Assembly: GCF_014191725.1 (NCBI RefSeq)
Contig: NZ_JACHWZ010000012.1
Coordinates: 62,001 to 126,000 of the forward strand
Source of the DNA: Microbulbifer rhizosphaerae
GTDB lineage: Bacteria > Pseudomonadota > Gammaproteobacteria > Pseudomonadales > Cellvibrionaceae
Reading direction: 5' to 3'
Length of the DNA: 64,000 nt
In this document: piece after piece, positions 36,877 through 46,306 of the stretch
Position numbering within the stretch: the stretch's first letter is position 1
Layout of the letters: each line of letters starts with the position of its first letter
Made by a program: the position numbers and the translations under genes
Notes under the pieces: generated by a model
The model's database searches: none
What the model saw: the letters and a program-made list of their open reading frames with translations, nothing else
What the model was told of the DNA's origin: nothing

Positions 36877-38017
36877 TGAGATCCCTCTCATTTGTAGATA
36901 TATCAACTCGGTCAGTTTTCAGCCGGGCCAATTTACAGCGAGAGGAAGCACCCGGCACAGCAGGGCGCGGGCCCGATCGGGTCCGCTGGACAGATTTCGC
37001 GATCGGCAGCGTCTCGCCGATTGCCAGCAGGTGGAATTCGTCCGGCGCTACACCGCCGCGCTCACGAGCCCGGGCAAGTAGGCGGGGCGGCTCATCCGGA
37101 GGCTCGTGAGTGAGAACGAAGGTCCCCCAGTGAATGGCCACCGATTTCGCAGCATCCAGATCCCTGTGCATTTCCACCGCATCGAAGGGGTCCGCATGCT
37201 TTTCCTTCATATACCACCGCGGGCCGTAGGCGCCGATGGGCAACAGGGCCAGATCAAAGGCGCCGAACCGATGGCGGATGTCGCACATCATTTCCCTGCT
37301 GTAGCCGGTATCGCCGGCAAACCATAGGGTCTTGCCGCCGCTTTCAATGACCCAGGAGGCCCAAAGTGTGCGATTGGTATCCCAGAGTCCCCGCCTCGAC
37401 CAGTGTTTCGCCGGTGCGGCGGTAAAGCGAATACCCTTGCGGCTCTCACTCTGCCACCAGTCCAGCTCCGTCACGCGCGAAACTCCCTTGACGGCAAACC
37501 AGCGCTTCAGGCCGAGCGGGACCAGCCAGTGCACGCGGTTGCCGAGACGCGCCACCACTTCTGCGTCCAGATGGTCGTAATGGTTGTGGGAAATGACCAC
37601 GTAATCGATCGGTGGCAGTTCATCGAGGCCGACAGGTGCCGACCTCCGGCGGCGCGGCCCCATCCAGCGGAGGAAAGACGCCCGCTCGGCAAACACCGGG
37701 TCGGTGAGGACGTTGATGCCGCCCAGTTGCAAAAGCGTGCTCGCGTGGCCGAGCCAGGTAACCTGGAAATCGCTGGATGGCCTGGCCAGGCCATCCCGGT
37801 CCGACGCAATGTCCGGCGCCGCGCCATCACTGCAGGCCTCCGGCAGGGCGCCCTCGGACAATCGCATACGCAGATAGGCCCAAAGGCCCTGGTGGCTGTT
37901 GGCGGCACCATAGCTGTTGCGAAATCCGGTGCCGGTATGATGATCGGGCCTCCGCGGGCGCGCGACCTCACCGCGCAGCCCCCGGAGCCTCCCCCTCCGT
38001 AAAAAATCCATTTTCAC
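36857..38017 (-). CDS. NAPE-PLD-like metallo-beta-lactamase-fold phosphodiesterase
   Basis: A 386-residue hydrolase: TWLGHASTLLQLGGINVLTDPVF, the zinc motif VISHNHYDHLD (HxHxDH), FAGDTGYSREM, LLPIGAYGPRWYMKEKHADP and SVAIHWGTFVLTHEPPDEPP. This order is that of N-acylphosphatidylethanolamine-hydrolysing phospholipase D, which releases N-acylethanolamines. It is the first gene of the minus-strand operon. Placing such an enzyme beside an N-acyltransferase fusion points to a lipid amide or phospho-lipid intermediate. Substrate and localisation are not shown (no signal peptide). Confidence 0.85.
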   Translation of the reverse strand: MKMDFLRRGRLRGLRGEVARPRRPDHHTGTGFRNSYGAANSHQGLWAYLRMRLSEGALPEACSDGAAPDIASDRDGLARPSSDFQVTWLGHASTLLQLGGINVLTDPVFAERASFLRWMGPRRRRSAPVGLDELPPIDYVVISHNHYDHLDAEVVARLGNRVHWLVPLGLKRWFAVKGVSRVTELDWWQSESRKGIRFTAAPAKHWSRRGLWDTNRTLWASWVIESGGKTLWFAGDTGYSREMMCDIRHRFGAFDLALLPIGAYGPRWYMKEKHADPFDAVEMHRDLDAAKSVAIHWGTFVLTHEPPDEPPRLLARARERGGVAPDEFHLLAIGETLPIAKSVQRTRSGPRPAVPGASSRCKLARLKTDRVDISTNERDLNANQAD

Positions 38018-38162
38018 TCTCCAAGAGTCGCCCAGGTCACCGACCCCGCAAAAGAAGTCGCATGACCGCTTGACGTTTTCCGCTCACATCGGCACTTGCG
38101 GTGTCTCTGGCACCGCAGTGGTGCTTTTGGTCCATTTATTTATTGAGAGTTTTTTCTTTCAA

Positions 38163-38200
38163 AATATGACGATAATTCTTTTTTTGACGATTAGTCATAA
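38163..38200. promoter_or_regulatory. Putative TetR operator upstream of the biosynthetic operon
   Basis: TGACGATTAGTCA at 38185-38197 is a dyad with TGAC/GTCA arms. The identical 13-mer occurs at 39213-39225. A related half-site, TGACGATAATT, lies next to it at 38167-38177. The site is within the AT-rich gap between the first biosynthetic gene (start 38017) and the end of the TetR gene. I infer that the TetR protein binds it. Confidence 0.6.
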
Positions 38201-38286
38201 AAAATATACAACCCCTCAATGAGGCTGTACAGAGAATTGCGCGTCAAACTGTCGGATTTATACAAGTGATCGGTGCAGAGGACGGA

Positions 38287-38991
38287 TCAGGCGCCGAAGA
38301 AGCTCTGGATGCGGGACCAGGACTGGCGGTAGTCCCAGGAATCACTGAGGGGGTGCCAACCGATACCATCCATTACCAGGCCGGCATTGGTAAGAAGGCT
38401 GCTGGTCTGATCGAGTCGGGCGATAGAGTATGCCTGCTCGGCCGCGAGCAACAATGCGGTAGTGCCGAACGCTATGGCCCAGTTGGCGAAGGTCAGCTCG
38501 CCGACGATCCTTTCACGATCGGCGGGAATGTCGCCGTTGACCAGCGCCTCGGCCACGACCCGGTCACAGATGGCGGCCACCTCCCGTTCCTTTTGTCTCC
38601 TCATGGCAATGCGCTCGGGGGAGGTCTTTTCGATCACATTCGGCGACTGGCCGCTCAACACGCACATGAACAGGGTGGGATGCTGCCGGGCGTAAAGGTA
38701 ATAGCCGTAGTAGAGCGCCAGCATTTTCTCCCGGCTGGTGCCCTCGAAATCCCGAGTACTGCGATAGAGCTGCAACTGGATATCAAAGCCGCGCAGACAC
38801 AGCGCCGTCAGCAGGTCTTCCTTGCTGGCAAAGTGGTTATAGATAGTCCCCTTGGAATATTCGGACCTCCGCGCCAGCTTATCCATGGTCATGGTCGCGA
38901 AACCGTCCTTCTCCAGCATTTCCAGAGCTGTATCCAGCAGCATCTCTTCCCGCTGCCTGAGTTCCCGTGCCTTTCGCTCTGAAGTCGCCAT
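38287..38991 (-). CDS. TetR/AcrR-family regulator
   Basis: The 234-residue protein has a standard TetR N-terminal HTH: ALEMLEKDGFATMTMDKLARRSEYSKGTIYNHFASKEDLLTAL (residues 22-64). The ligand-binding half is helical and hydrophobic and unlike any subfamily I can name. It lies between two gene groups carrying the TGACGATTAGTCA dyad, one upstream of the biosynthetic operon and one in its own promoter region shared with the RND operon. It probably represses both until a lipid-like inducer is present. ATG 38991, since the upstream codon is TTG. Confidence 0.85.
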   Translation of the reverse strand: MATSERKARELRQREEMLLDTALEMLEKDGFATMTMDKLARRSEYSKGTIYNHFASKEDLLTALCLRGFDIQLQLYRSTRDFEGTSREKMLALYYGYYLYARQHPTLFMCVLSGQSPNVIEKTSPERIAMRRQKEREVAAICDRVVAEALVNGDIPADRERIVGELTFANWAIAFGTTALLLAAEQAYSIARLDQTSSLLTNAGLVMDGIGWHPLSDSWDYRQSWSRIQSFFGA

Positions 38992-39204
38992 CAATCAGTT
39001 TCCACCTGCCAGTCCAGCCCCAGTATATCTGTCGATCTGCGCGTCAATCCCGGGGTCACCGCCATAATAACAGGCCGGGTGTGGGACTGTGATTTGGGCC
39101 AGCCCTTCGAGCGCCGACAACAAGGGACGAGCAGCAGGCTCTCAATAAACCTCCGTCGGGCGGCAAAAGGCGCCAAAAACGCGAATTGATATACAACAGT
39201 GGCC

Positions 39205-39247
39205 GAAAAACTTGACGATTAGTCATTTAAATTAAAAAATCATCCTA
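39205..39247. promoter_or_regulatory. TetR operator and promoter region for the RND operon
   Basis: TGACGATTAGTCA at 39213-39225 repeats the dyad of 38185-38197 exactly. It lies in the divergent gap between tetR and the RND gene. TTGACG (39212-39217) could be a -35 element, with the dyad overlapping it. The spacing to an A-rich -10-like stretch near 39233-39240 is only approximate. Binding would repress both directions. Confidence 0.55.
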
Positions 39248-41635
39248 GTGCGGTATCAAAATACCATATTCGGATGGATTCAAGACCGAATTTTTCATTT
39301 TATTGACAATGTGTCACAAAATGGGGGCTCTATGCGATACGGACTTCTGGCTTACCCCGGATTGGTGGTCTCAGCGATAGCCCTGCTGCTGGCCGCAACG
39401 GCCCCCGGCCTGGGCAAATTGGACTTCCGCAGTGACTACCGGGTCTTCTTTGGCGAAGATAACCCCCAATTGCGGGAGTTCGAGTCCATGCAGCGCATTT
39501 TTGCCAAAAGCGACAATGTGGCCATCATAGTTGCTCCTGGCAATGGGAATGTCTTCACTCCCGGCAACTTGGCCCTACTCAAGGCAGTGAGCGACGCCGC
39601 CTGGCAGACGCCCTATTCCACCCGTGTGGATTCCATTACCAATTTCCAGCATACCGAAGCTGACGGCGACGACCTGCAGGTACGGGACCTGCTAGCCGAC
39701 TCCGGACTACCTCCCACAACCCAGGCCGACCGAATCCGCCGCATTGCGCTGAACGAGCCGCTGTTGAAGGGCCGCCTCGTATCTCCCCGCGGACACGTGG
39801 CGGTAATCAATATCACTATTCAGCTGCCGGAGATCAACAAGTCCCGTGAAGTGGAAGAAGTCGTAAGCTCGGTAAGAAAGCTAGTCGCCCGATTCGAGAA
39901 TGAATACGCCGATGTGGATTTTTTCCTGAGCGGCATCGTCATGTTGAACAACAGCCTGAGCGAAGAGTCGCGCGCGGACATACAGACGCTGATACCGTTG
40001 ATGCTGGCAGTCATCCTGCTCGTGCTGACGCTGGCGTTGCGCTCGACGGTCGCCATGTTGGCCACCTTCTCGGTGGTGATAGCATCCTGGCTGATTACCC
40101 TCGGACTAGCCGGCTACCTGGGGTATTTTCTCTCCGCCGCCACCGTCAACGTGCCAATGATCGTAATGACCCTCGCAGTGGCCGACTGCGTGCATATCAT
40201 TACGGGCGTGCAGCAAGCCTTGGCCAGGGGACAGAGCAGACGCGACGCAATAGGCGATAGCTTGACCCACAACCTTTCACCGGTGCTTCTGACCACTGCC
40301 ACCACAGTGTTCGGCTTTTTAACCTTCAATTTTTCCGACGTACCCCCGTTCAGGGACCTGGGCAACCTGGTTGCACTGGGAGTGATCATCGCCTACATCC
40401 TCTCCCTGACCCTGCTGCCGGCATTGCTATGCCTGCTGCCTTTGCGCGCACGCCCGAGCCGCGGTGACAACCGAATGGAGCATCTGGCGGAGTGGGTGTT
40501 GGTGCATCGCAATCGCCTGCTGCCGGGCATCCTGCTGTTCAGCTTGGCCTGCGTCGCCCTGTTGCCCCAGAACCGTCTCAACGATGTAGCGGTGCGCTAC
40601 TTCGACGAACGAGTGCCCTTTCGGCAGGCGGCGGACTTTATGGAAGAAAACCTGAGCGGTTATGTGTTTATCGACTTCCAGTTCGACAGCGGCGTTCCAA
40701 GCGGCCTTACCCGAAGTGATGCCTTGCAGCAGCTCGATGCTTTTTCCGATTGGTTGCGAGAACAACCTGAAGTCGCCCACGTTTCCACCCTCAGCGACAC
40801 CTTGAAACGCCTCAATATGAATATGCACGGCGATCGCCCCGTGGAGTACCGGTTGCCACGGAATTCGGAACTCGCAGCGCAATACCTGCTGCTCTATGAA
40901 TTATCCTTGCCCTACGGCCTCGACCTGACCAATTCGGTCAACATCGACAAATCCGCCACCCGTATCACCGTCACCTTCTCCAATATCGGCAGCAATCAAC
41001 TGGTCGATTTCGAGACGCGCGCCCGGCGCTGGATACAGGACAATGCCCCGGACATCACCCTGACGGCGGCCAGCCCCAACCTGATGTTCGCCCACATCAG
41101 CGAACGCAATATGTTCAGCATGGTCATGGGGACCCTGTGCGCCCTGTTGCTGATCGCGTTGCTATTGATGGTGCCGTTGCGCTCCTGGCGCCTGGGCCTG
41201 GCGGCGCTGACGGCCATGCTCGTCCCGGCAGCCATCGGGTTCGGGCTCTGGGCCATTTACGAAGGCGAAATCAACCTGGGCCTGAGCGTTGTAGCGAGTA
41301 TGACGATCGGTATCGTAGTCGACGACGCCGTACACTTCCTTGTCAAATACCGCCGCGCACGCCGGAGCGGCAGCAGTAGCGAGGATGCAATCCGCTACAG
41401 CTTCTCCTCTGTAGGTCCCGCCCTTATCACTACCACGGCAGTGCTGGCGTCGGGCTTTTTGGTACTAACCGCTTCTTCGTTCCGCATCAATGCCAATATG
41501 GGCTTGCTGACGGCGATGATCGTCCTCGCTGCACTGCTTATCGACCTACTAATGCTTCCCCCTCTTCTCACCCATTTGGACAAGGCCAGAGGAGTCATCG
41601 ACCATGCTGCCGAAAAAAAAATACAAACTGCTTAA
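39248..41635 (+). CDS. RND/MMPL-family lipid transporter
   Basis: A 795-residue inner-membrane protein with two five-to-six-helix MMPL repeats. DYRVFFGEDNPQLREFESMQ is typical of bacterial lipid RNDs (HpnN-like), and the MMPL helices include ADIQTLIPLMLAVILLVLTLALRS, MIVMTLAVADCVHIITGV and VASMTIGIVVDDAVHFLVKYR. The conserved Asp residues expected for proton coupling are in these last two segments. The start is uncertain: GTG 39248, or ATG 39332 after a GGGGG. It overlaps the LolA-like gene by 32 bp. Confidence 0.9.
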   Translation: MRYQNTIFGWIQDRIFHFIDNVSQNGGSMRYGLLAYPGLVVSAIALLLAATAPGLGKLDFRSDYRVFFGEDNPQLREFESMQRIFAKSDNVAIIVAPGNGNVFTPGNLALLKAVSDAAWQTPYSTRVDSITNFQHTEADGDDLQVRDLLADSGLPPTTQADRIRRIALNEPLLKGRLVSPRGHVAVINITIQLPEINKSREVEEVVSSVRKLVARFENEYADVDFFLSGIVMLNNSLSEESRADIQTLIPLMLAVILLVLTLALRSTVAMLATFSVVIASWLITLGLAGYLGYFLSAATVNVPMIVMTLAVADCVHIITGVQQALARGQSRRDAIGDSLTHNLSPVLLTTATTVFGFLTFNFSDVPPFRDLGNLVALGVIIAYILSLTLLPALLCLLPLRARPSRGDNRMEHLAEWVLVHRNRLLPGILLFSLACVALLPQNRLNDVAVRYFDERVPFRQAADFMEENLSGYVFIDFQFDSGVPSGLTRSDALQQLDAFSDWLREQPEVAHVSTLSDTLKRLNMNMHGDRPVEYRLPRNSELAAQYLLLYELSLPYGLDLTNSVNIDKSATRITVTFSNIGSNQLVDFETRARRWIQDNAPDITLTAASPNLMFAHISERNMFSMVMGTLCALLLIALLLMVPLRSWRLGLAALTAMLVPAAIGFGLWAIYEGEINLGLSVVASMTIGIVVDDAVHFLVKYRRARRSGSSSEDAIRYSFSSVGPALITTTAVLASGFLVLTASSFRINANMGLLTAMIVLAALLIDLLMLPPLLTHLDKARGVIDHAAEKKIQTA

Positions 41636-42398
41636 CCTGTTCCTGCTGGCACTGGCACTGTCGACGCAGGCGCAGAGCGATCCCGTCCAACGGGGCCTTG
41701 AGATAGCCCGGGAACGTAAAGCCCGCGACAGTGGCTGGGTCACCAGCGAAGTACACTATCGGATGACTTTGCGCAATGTTGCGGGCGATACCAGCGCGCG
41801 AGAAATAGTTACCAGAACCCTGGAAGTGACCGGCGACGGCGACAAATCGCTAACTCTCTTTAAACAACCCGCAGACGTGCGAGGCACTGCTTTTCTCAAT
41901 TATGCGCACATCGACACTCCCGATGACCAATGGCTGTTCCTACCCGCGCTGCAAAGAGTCAAGCGCATCGCCTCCCGTAATAAATCGGGACCCTTTATGG
42001 GCAGCGAATTCGCCTACGAGGACCTCAGTTCCTTTGAAGTGGAAAAGTACGTTTTCCGCCTCGTGGGCGAGGAGACCTTTGCCGGCCAGCGCTGTTTCGT
42101 CGTTGAAAGCATACCCAACTACGAATTCTCCGGCTACAAACGCCGCGTAAGCTGGATAGACCAGAGCCATTACCGGCTGCTGAAAACCGAGTACTACGAC
42201 CGCAAAGACAGCCTGCTGAAAACCCTGTCTCTGAGCGACTACCAGTGGCATGGGGAGCACTTCTGGCGCGCCCACACCTTGGAAATGGTAAATCACCAGA
42301 CCGGCAAAAGTACTCAGATGCTCGTGCAGCAGCTGAAATTGGATGCGGGGCTGAGCGAGCGCGACTTTAAAAAGAGTGCGCTCAAGAGAGCCCACTGA
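41604..42398 (+). CDS. Outer-membrane lipoprotein-sorting protein (LolA-like, periplasmic carrier)
   Basis: A 264-residue secreted protein with signal peptide LLNLFLLALALSTQAQS. The LolA-like body is clear: WVTSEVHYRMTLRN, SLTLFKQPADVRGTAFLNYAH, DDQWLFLPALQRVKRIASRNKSGPFMGSEFAYEDLS, and SWIDQSHYRLLKTEYYDRKDSLLKTL. This family travels with MMPL transporters and is thought to carry hydrophobic cargo across the periplasm. Translation is coupled to the RND gene by a 32-bp overlap. Confidence 0.9.
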   Translation: MLPKKKYKLLNLFLLALALSTQAQSDPVQRGLEIARERKARDSGWVTSEVHYRMTLRNVAGDTSAREIVTRTLEVTGDGDKSLTLFKQPADVRGTAFLNYAHIDTPDDQWLFLPALQRVKRIASRNKSGPFMGSEFAYEDLSSFEVEKYVFRLVGEETFAGQRCFVVESIPNYEFSGYKRRVSWIDQSHYRLLKTEYYDRKDSLLKTLSLSDYQWHGEHFWRAHTLEMVNHQTGKSTQMLVQQLKLDAGLSERDFKKSALKRAH

Positions 42399-42400
42399 CA

Positions 42401-43573
42401 GTGCGTACTTTCCTCCGGTGGTTTCTACTGTGGTTGTCGGCGCTCGGTACCAGCGCCGGGTTTGCGCTGGAACAGGATGTCAAGCTCGGACTCGAATACC
42501 GGTGGTTTCCCCACGCCCCAAGGTGGCCCCAACAGAGAAATAATAGCTTGGCAATGAGTGCCGAAGCATCACTTTACCACCAGAACGGCGACGAGCGATT
42601 CAAGACAACTCTGTTCGTGCGTGGCGACAGTGCTGACGGCGAACGCAGCCACGGCGACCTTCGCGAACTTTACTGGCAGCACCTGGCCGATAACTGGGAG
42701 ATGCGCCTGGGCATCGCCCGGGTCTTCTGGGGAGCGACGGAGTCGGTACATCGCGTGGATATCGTCAATCAAACAGATGCGGTGGAGGCGCCCGATGGAG
42801 AGGACAAACTGGGCCAACCCATGCTGCATTTCACCTATTATTTGGCGGACAGCAGCCTGGAATTCTTTTTGCTGCCCGGTTTCCGCGAACGAACCTTTCC
42901 CGGAGTAGAGGGTCGCCTGCGGGCAGAGCGCTCCGTGCTCGACGGCGCCGATTATCGAGCGGGAGCCAATCGCTCCCAATGGGATTACGCTCTGCGCTGG
43001 AGCGGTACTTGGCGGGATGTCGATGTGGGTCTGAGCTGGTTTGACGGCGTCAACCGGACACCGCGTTTCGAAGCGCGCAATGACGGCCTGGTCGCCATTT
43101 ACGAACCACTGCAGCAGTTGGGCCTGGACCTGCAGGCGCCGCGGGGCAATTGGCTCTGGAAACTGGATGCGGTCTACCGGCACACCCCCGGCGAACACTA
43201 CCTGAGTTACACCGGTGGTTTTGAGTACACCCGGGCAGGTATCGTGGGCACCAGCAGCGATCTCGGCTGGTTACTGGAATACAGCCACGACAGTCGCGGC
43301 GATAACAGCACGGAGCCTTACCAGCGCGATCTGTTCGCGGGCGTTCGCTGGTCATTCAACGATATTGCTGGCAGCAGTCTGCTATTGGGCATCAGCCAGG
43401 ACTTTCAGGCCGGCGACAGTCGATATCTCACACTGGAGGGTGAGCGCCGCTGGAGCGACAACTGGAGTCTGGGCCTGGACCTATGGCTATTCGAAAGCGC
43501 CGGCGAAGCCGATCCATTTCACCCCTATACCCGGGACGATTTCCTTCAATTCACTGCGGAATATCACTTCTAA
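42401..43573 (+). CDS. Outer-membrane beta-barrel protein
   Basis: A 390-residue protein starting at GTG 42401, two bases after the LolA-like stop. A signal peptide ends SAGFALE. The body has alternating aromatic beta-strands (DVKLGLEYRWF, FKTTLFVRG, LRELYWQHLADNWEMRLGIARVFWG) and ends in YHF, the terminal Phe pattern for BAM insertion. I do not recognise a specific porin family. As the third gene of an RND-plus-carrier operon it is a candidate for the outer-membrane receiver of the lipid. Confidence 0.75.
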   Translation: MRTFLRWFLLWLSALGTSAGFALEQDVKLGLEYRWFPHAPRWPQQRNNSLAMSAEASLYHQNGDERFKTTLFVRGDSADGERSHGDLRELYWQHLADNWEMRLGIARVFWGATESVHRVDIVNQTDAVEAPDGEDKLGQPMLHFTYYLADSSLEFFLLPGFRERTFPGVEGRLRAERSVLDGADYRAGANRSQWDYALRWSGTWRDVDVGLSWFDGVNRTPRFEARNDGLVAIYEPLQQLGLDLQAPRGNWLWKLDAVYRHTPGEHYLSYTGGFEYTRAGIVGTSSDLGWLLEYSHDSRGDNSTEPYQRDLFAGVRWSFNDIAGSSLLLGISQDFQAGDSRYLTLEGERRWSDNWSLGLDLWLFESAGEADPFHPYTRDDFLQFTAEYHF

Positions 43574-43586
43574 TCGGGAGATTCTC

Positions 43587-43964
43587 ATGGATTACAGTCT
43601 GATCAAAACCTTGCATATCAGCTTTGCAACCCTGAGCTTGGTGGGCTTTCTGCTACGTGGAGCCTGGATGTTTGCCAATTCTCGACTTCTATATCACCGG
43701 GCAACCCGCGTGCTGCCGCACTGCATTGACGCGGTCCTTATTGCCAGCGCCCTCACCCTGGCCACCCTGAGCGGCCAGTGGCCATTGCAGCAGCCTTGGC
43801 TAAGCGCCAAGGTGACTGCACTGCTGTGCTATGTAGCTCTGGGATGGTTGGCACTGCGAAGCGGCTACTACAAGCCGCTGCGCGCCGGAGCCTGGTTGGC
43901 CGGACTGGCGGTATTCACCTATATTGTTTCGGTGGCCAGCAGCCGTAATCCGCTGCCGTTCTGA
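43587..43964 (+). CDS. SirB2-like small membrane protein
   Basis: A 125-residue protein with about four membrane segments: IKTLHISFATLSLVGFLLRG, VLPHCIDAVLIASALTLAT, KVTALLCYVALGWLALRSG, AGAWLAGLAVFTYIVSV. The N-terminal KTLHIxFAxLSLxGFLLRG is typical of SirB2/invasion-gene-expression up-regulator family proteins, whose biochemical role is unknown. ATG 43587 has GGGAG seven bases upstream. It is the last gene of the RND operon and converges on the VWA gene. Confidence 0.78.
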   Translation: MDYSLIKTLHISFATLSLVGFLLRGAWMFANSRLLYHRATRVLPHCIDAVLIASALTLATLSGQWPLQQPWLSAKVTALLCYVALGWLALRSGYYKPLRAGAWLAGLAVFTYIVSVASSRNPLPF

Positions 43965-43999
43965 GTGGCCCCTTTTCCGGGAACCGAACACTCCGAGCG

Positions 44000-45181
<1,182 letters not shown>

Positions 45182-45219
45182 AATAATTTTCTATACAGCC
45201 GGTTAAATGCTGGTGCCCT

Positions 45220-45290
45220 GTGAGAGCCTACTTGCAGGCGAAAAGTTCGGAGCCCTGTAGCCTTTCGCCTGCAAGCAGGCTCCTACAGGG
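45220..45290. repeat. REP hairpin between moxR and VWA genes
   Basis: GAGCCTACTTGCAGGCGAA (45224-45242) and TTCGCCTGCAAGCAGGCTC (45264-45282) form a near-perfect inverted repeat of the GTAGGAGCCTGCTTGCAGGCGAA REP type, with one mismatch. As RNA this would be a strong stem-loop inside the operon. It could set the ratio of the two products. Confidence 0.75.
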
Positions 45291-45305
45291 AGCTTCGGAA
45301 GTAAG

Positions 45306-46151
45306 TTAACGGTTCTCGCGGCGCGCCATAAAGGCCAGCCGTTCCAGCATATGCACATCCTGCTCGTTCTTGAGCAGGGCGCCATAGAGCGGCGGAATCG
45401 CGCTGCTACCGTCGCGGTTTTTCAGTACTTCCTCGGGAATATCATCGGCGAGCAGCAGTTTCAGCCAGTCGATCAACTCGGAGGTGGAAGGTTTTTTCTT
45501 CAGACCCGGTACTTCGCGCAGCTGGAAAAAGATATCCATCGCCTCCGCCACCAGCTGTCGCTTGATACCCGGGTAGTGCACGTCGACGATCTTGTGCATG
45601 GTGTCGCGGTCCGGGAAGCTGATGTAGTGGAAGAAGCAGCGGCGCAGGAAAGCGTCCGGCAGTTCCTTCTCGTTGTTGGAGGTGATGATCACCACAGGGC
45701 GGTGCCTGGCCTTTACCGTTTCGCCGGTCTCATAGACGAAGAACTCCATGCGGTCCAGTTCCACCAGCAGGTCGTTGGGAAACTCGATATCCGCCTTGTC
45801 GATCTCGTCGATCAGCAGCACTGCGCGCTCCTCCGCGGCGAAGGCATCCCACAACTTGCCGCGCTTGATGTAATTGCGGATATCGTGGACCTTGTCCACC
45901 CCCAGTTGGGAATCCCGCAGGCGCGATACCGCATCATACTCGTAGAGCCCCTGCTGGGCCTTGGTAGTGGATTTGATATGCCACTGGATCAGTTGGAGCC
46001 CCAGGCTCTGCGCCACCTCCTGCGCCAGCAACGTCTTGCCGGTGCCCGGCTCGCCCTTGATCAGCAACGGCCGCTGCAGCGCCACCGCCGCGCTCACCGC
46101 CATCTGCAGGTCTTCGGTGGCCACATAGCTGTCGGTGCCGGTAAATTTCAT
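45306..46151 (-). CDS. MoxR-family AAA ATPase
   Basis: A 281-residue AAA ATPase with Walker A GEPGTGKTLL, Walker B LLIDEIDKA and the MoxR-type insertion PNDLLVELDRMEFFVYETGE, followed by FLRRCFFHYISFPD. It is a putative chaperone acting with the VWA protein encoded downstream. ATG 46151 (MKFTGTDSYVATEDLQ) is preferred over the in-frame upstream ATG 46181, which would extend into the spacer. The pair is conserved in many gammaproteobacteria, but its target is unknown. Confidence 0.92.
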   Translation of the reverse strand: MKFTGTDSYVATEDLQMAVSAAVALQRPLLIKGEPGTGKTLLAQEVAQSLGLQLIQWHIKSTTKAQQGLYEYDAVSRLRDSQLGVDKVHDIRNYIKRGKLWDAFAAEERAVLLIDEIDKADIEFPNDLLVELDRMEFFVYETGETVKARHRPVVIITSNNEKELPDAFLRRCFFHYISFPDRDTMHKIVDVHYPGIKRQLVAEAMDIFFQLREVPGLKKKPSTSELIDWLKLLLADDIPEEVLKNRDGSSAIPPLYGALLKNEQDVHMLERLAFMARRENR

Positions 46152-46306
46152 CGTCGATCCCCAGTATTTGCCCTGGGGCAAATACTAAGGGATAGAGGGA
46201 GGGGAGCCAAAGGCGGAATCGGTCAGGCTGAGTGACACTGGTGAAATGCTGGGCGGGCCTGCGGCAGGCAGTGGAACTCCGAGTTCCAGGAGGGAAGGCC
46301 GGGGCG

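Noticed and set aside
17972-38017. Type I or II polyketide or NRPS cluster
   Set aside because: No ketosynthase, condensation or multi-carrier domain is present. There is only one stand-alone ACP with a FAAL and an oxoamine synthase.
38100-38125. GCACC/GGTGC hairpin as a terminator
   Set aside because: The T run on the plus strand is short, and no plus-strand gene upstream would use it. On the minus strand there is no following T run.
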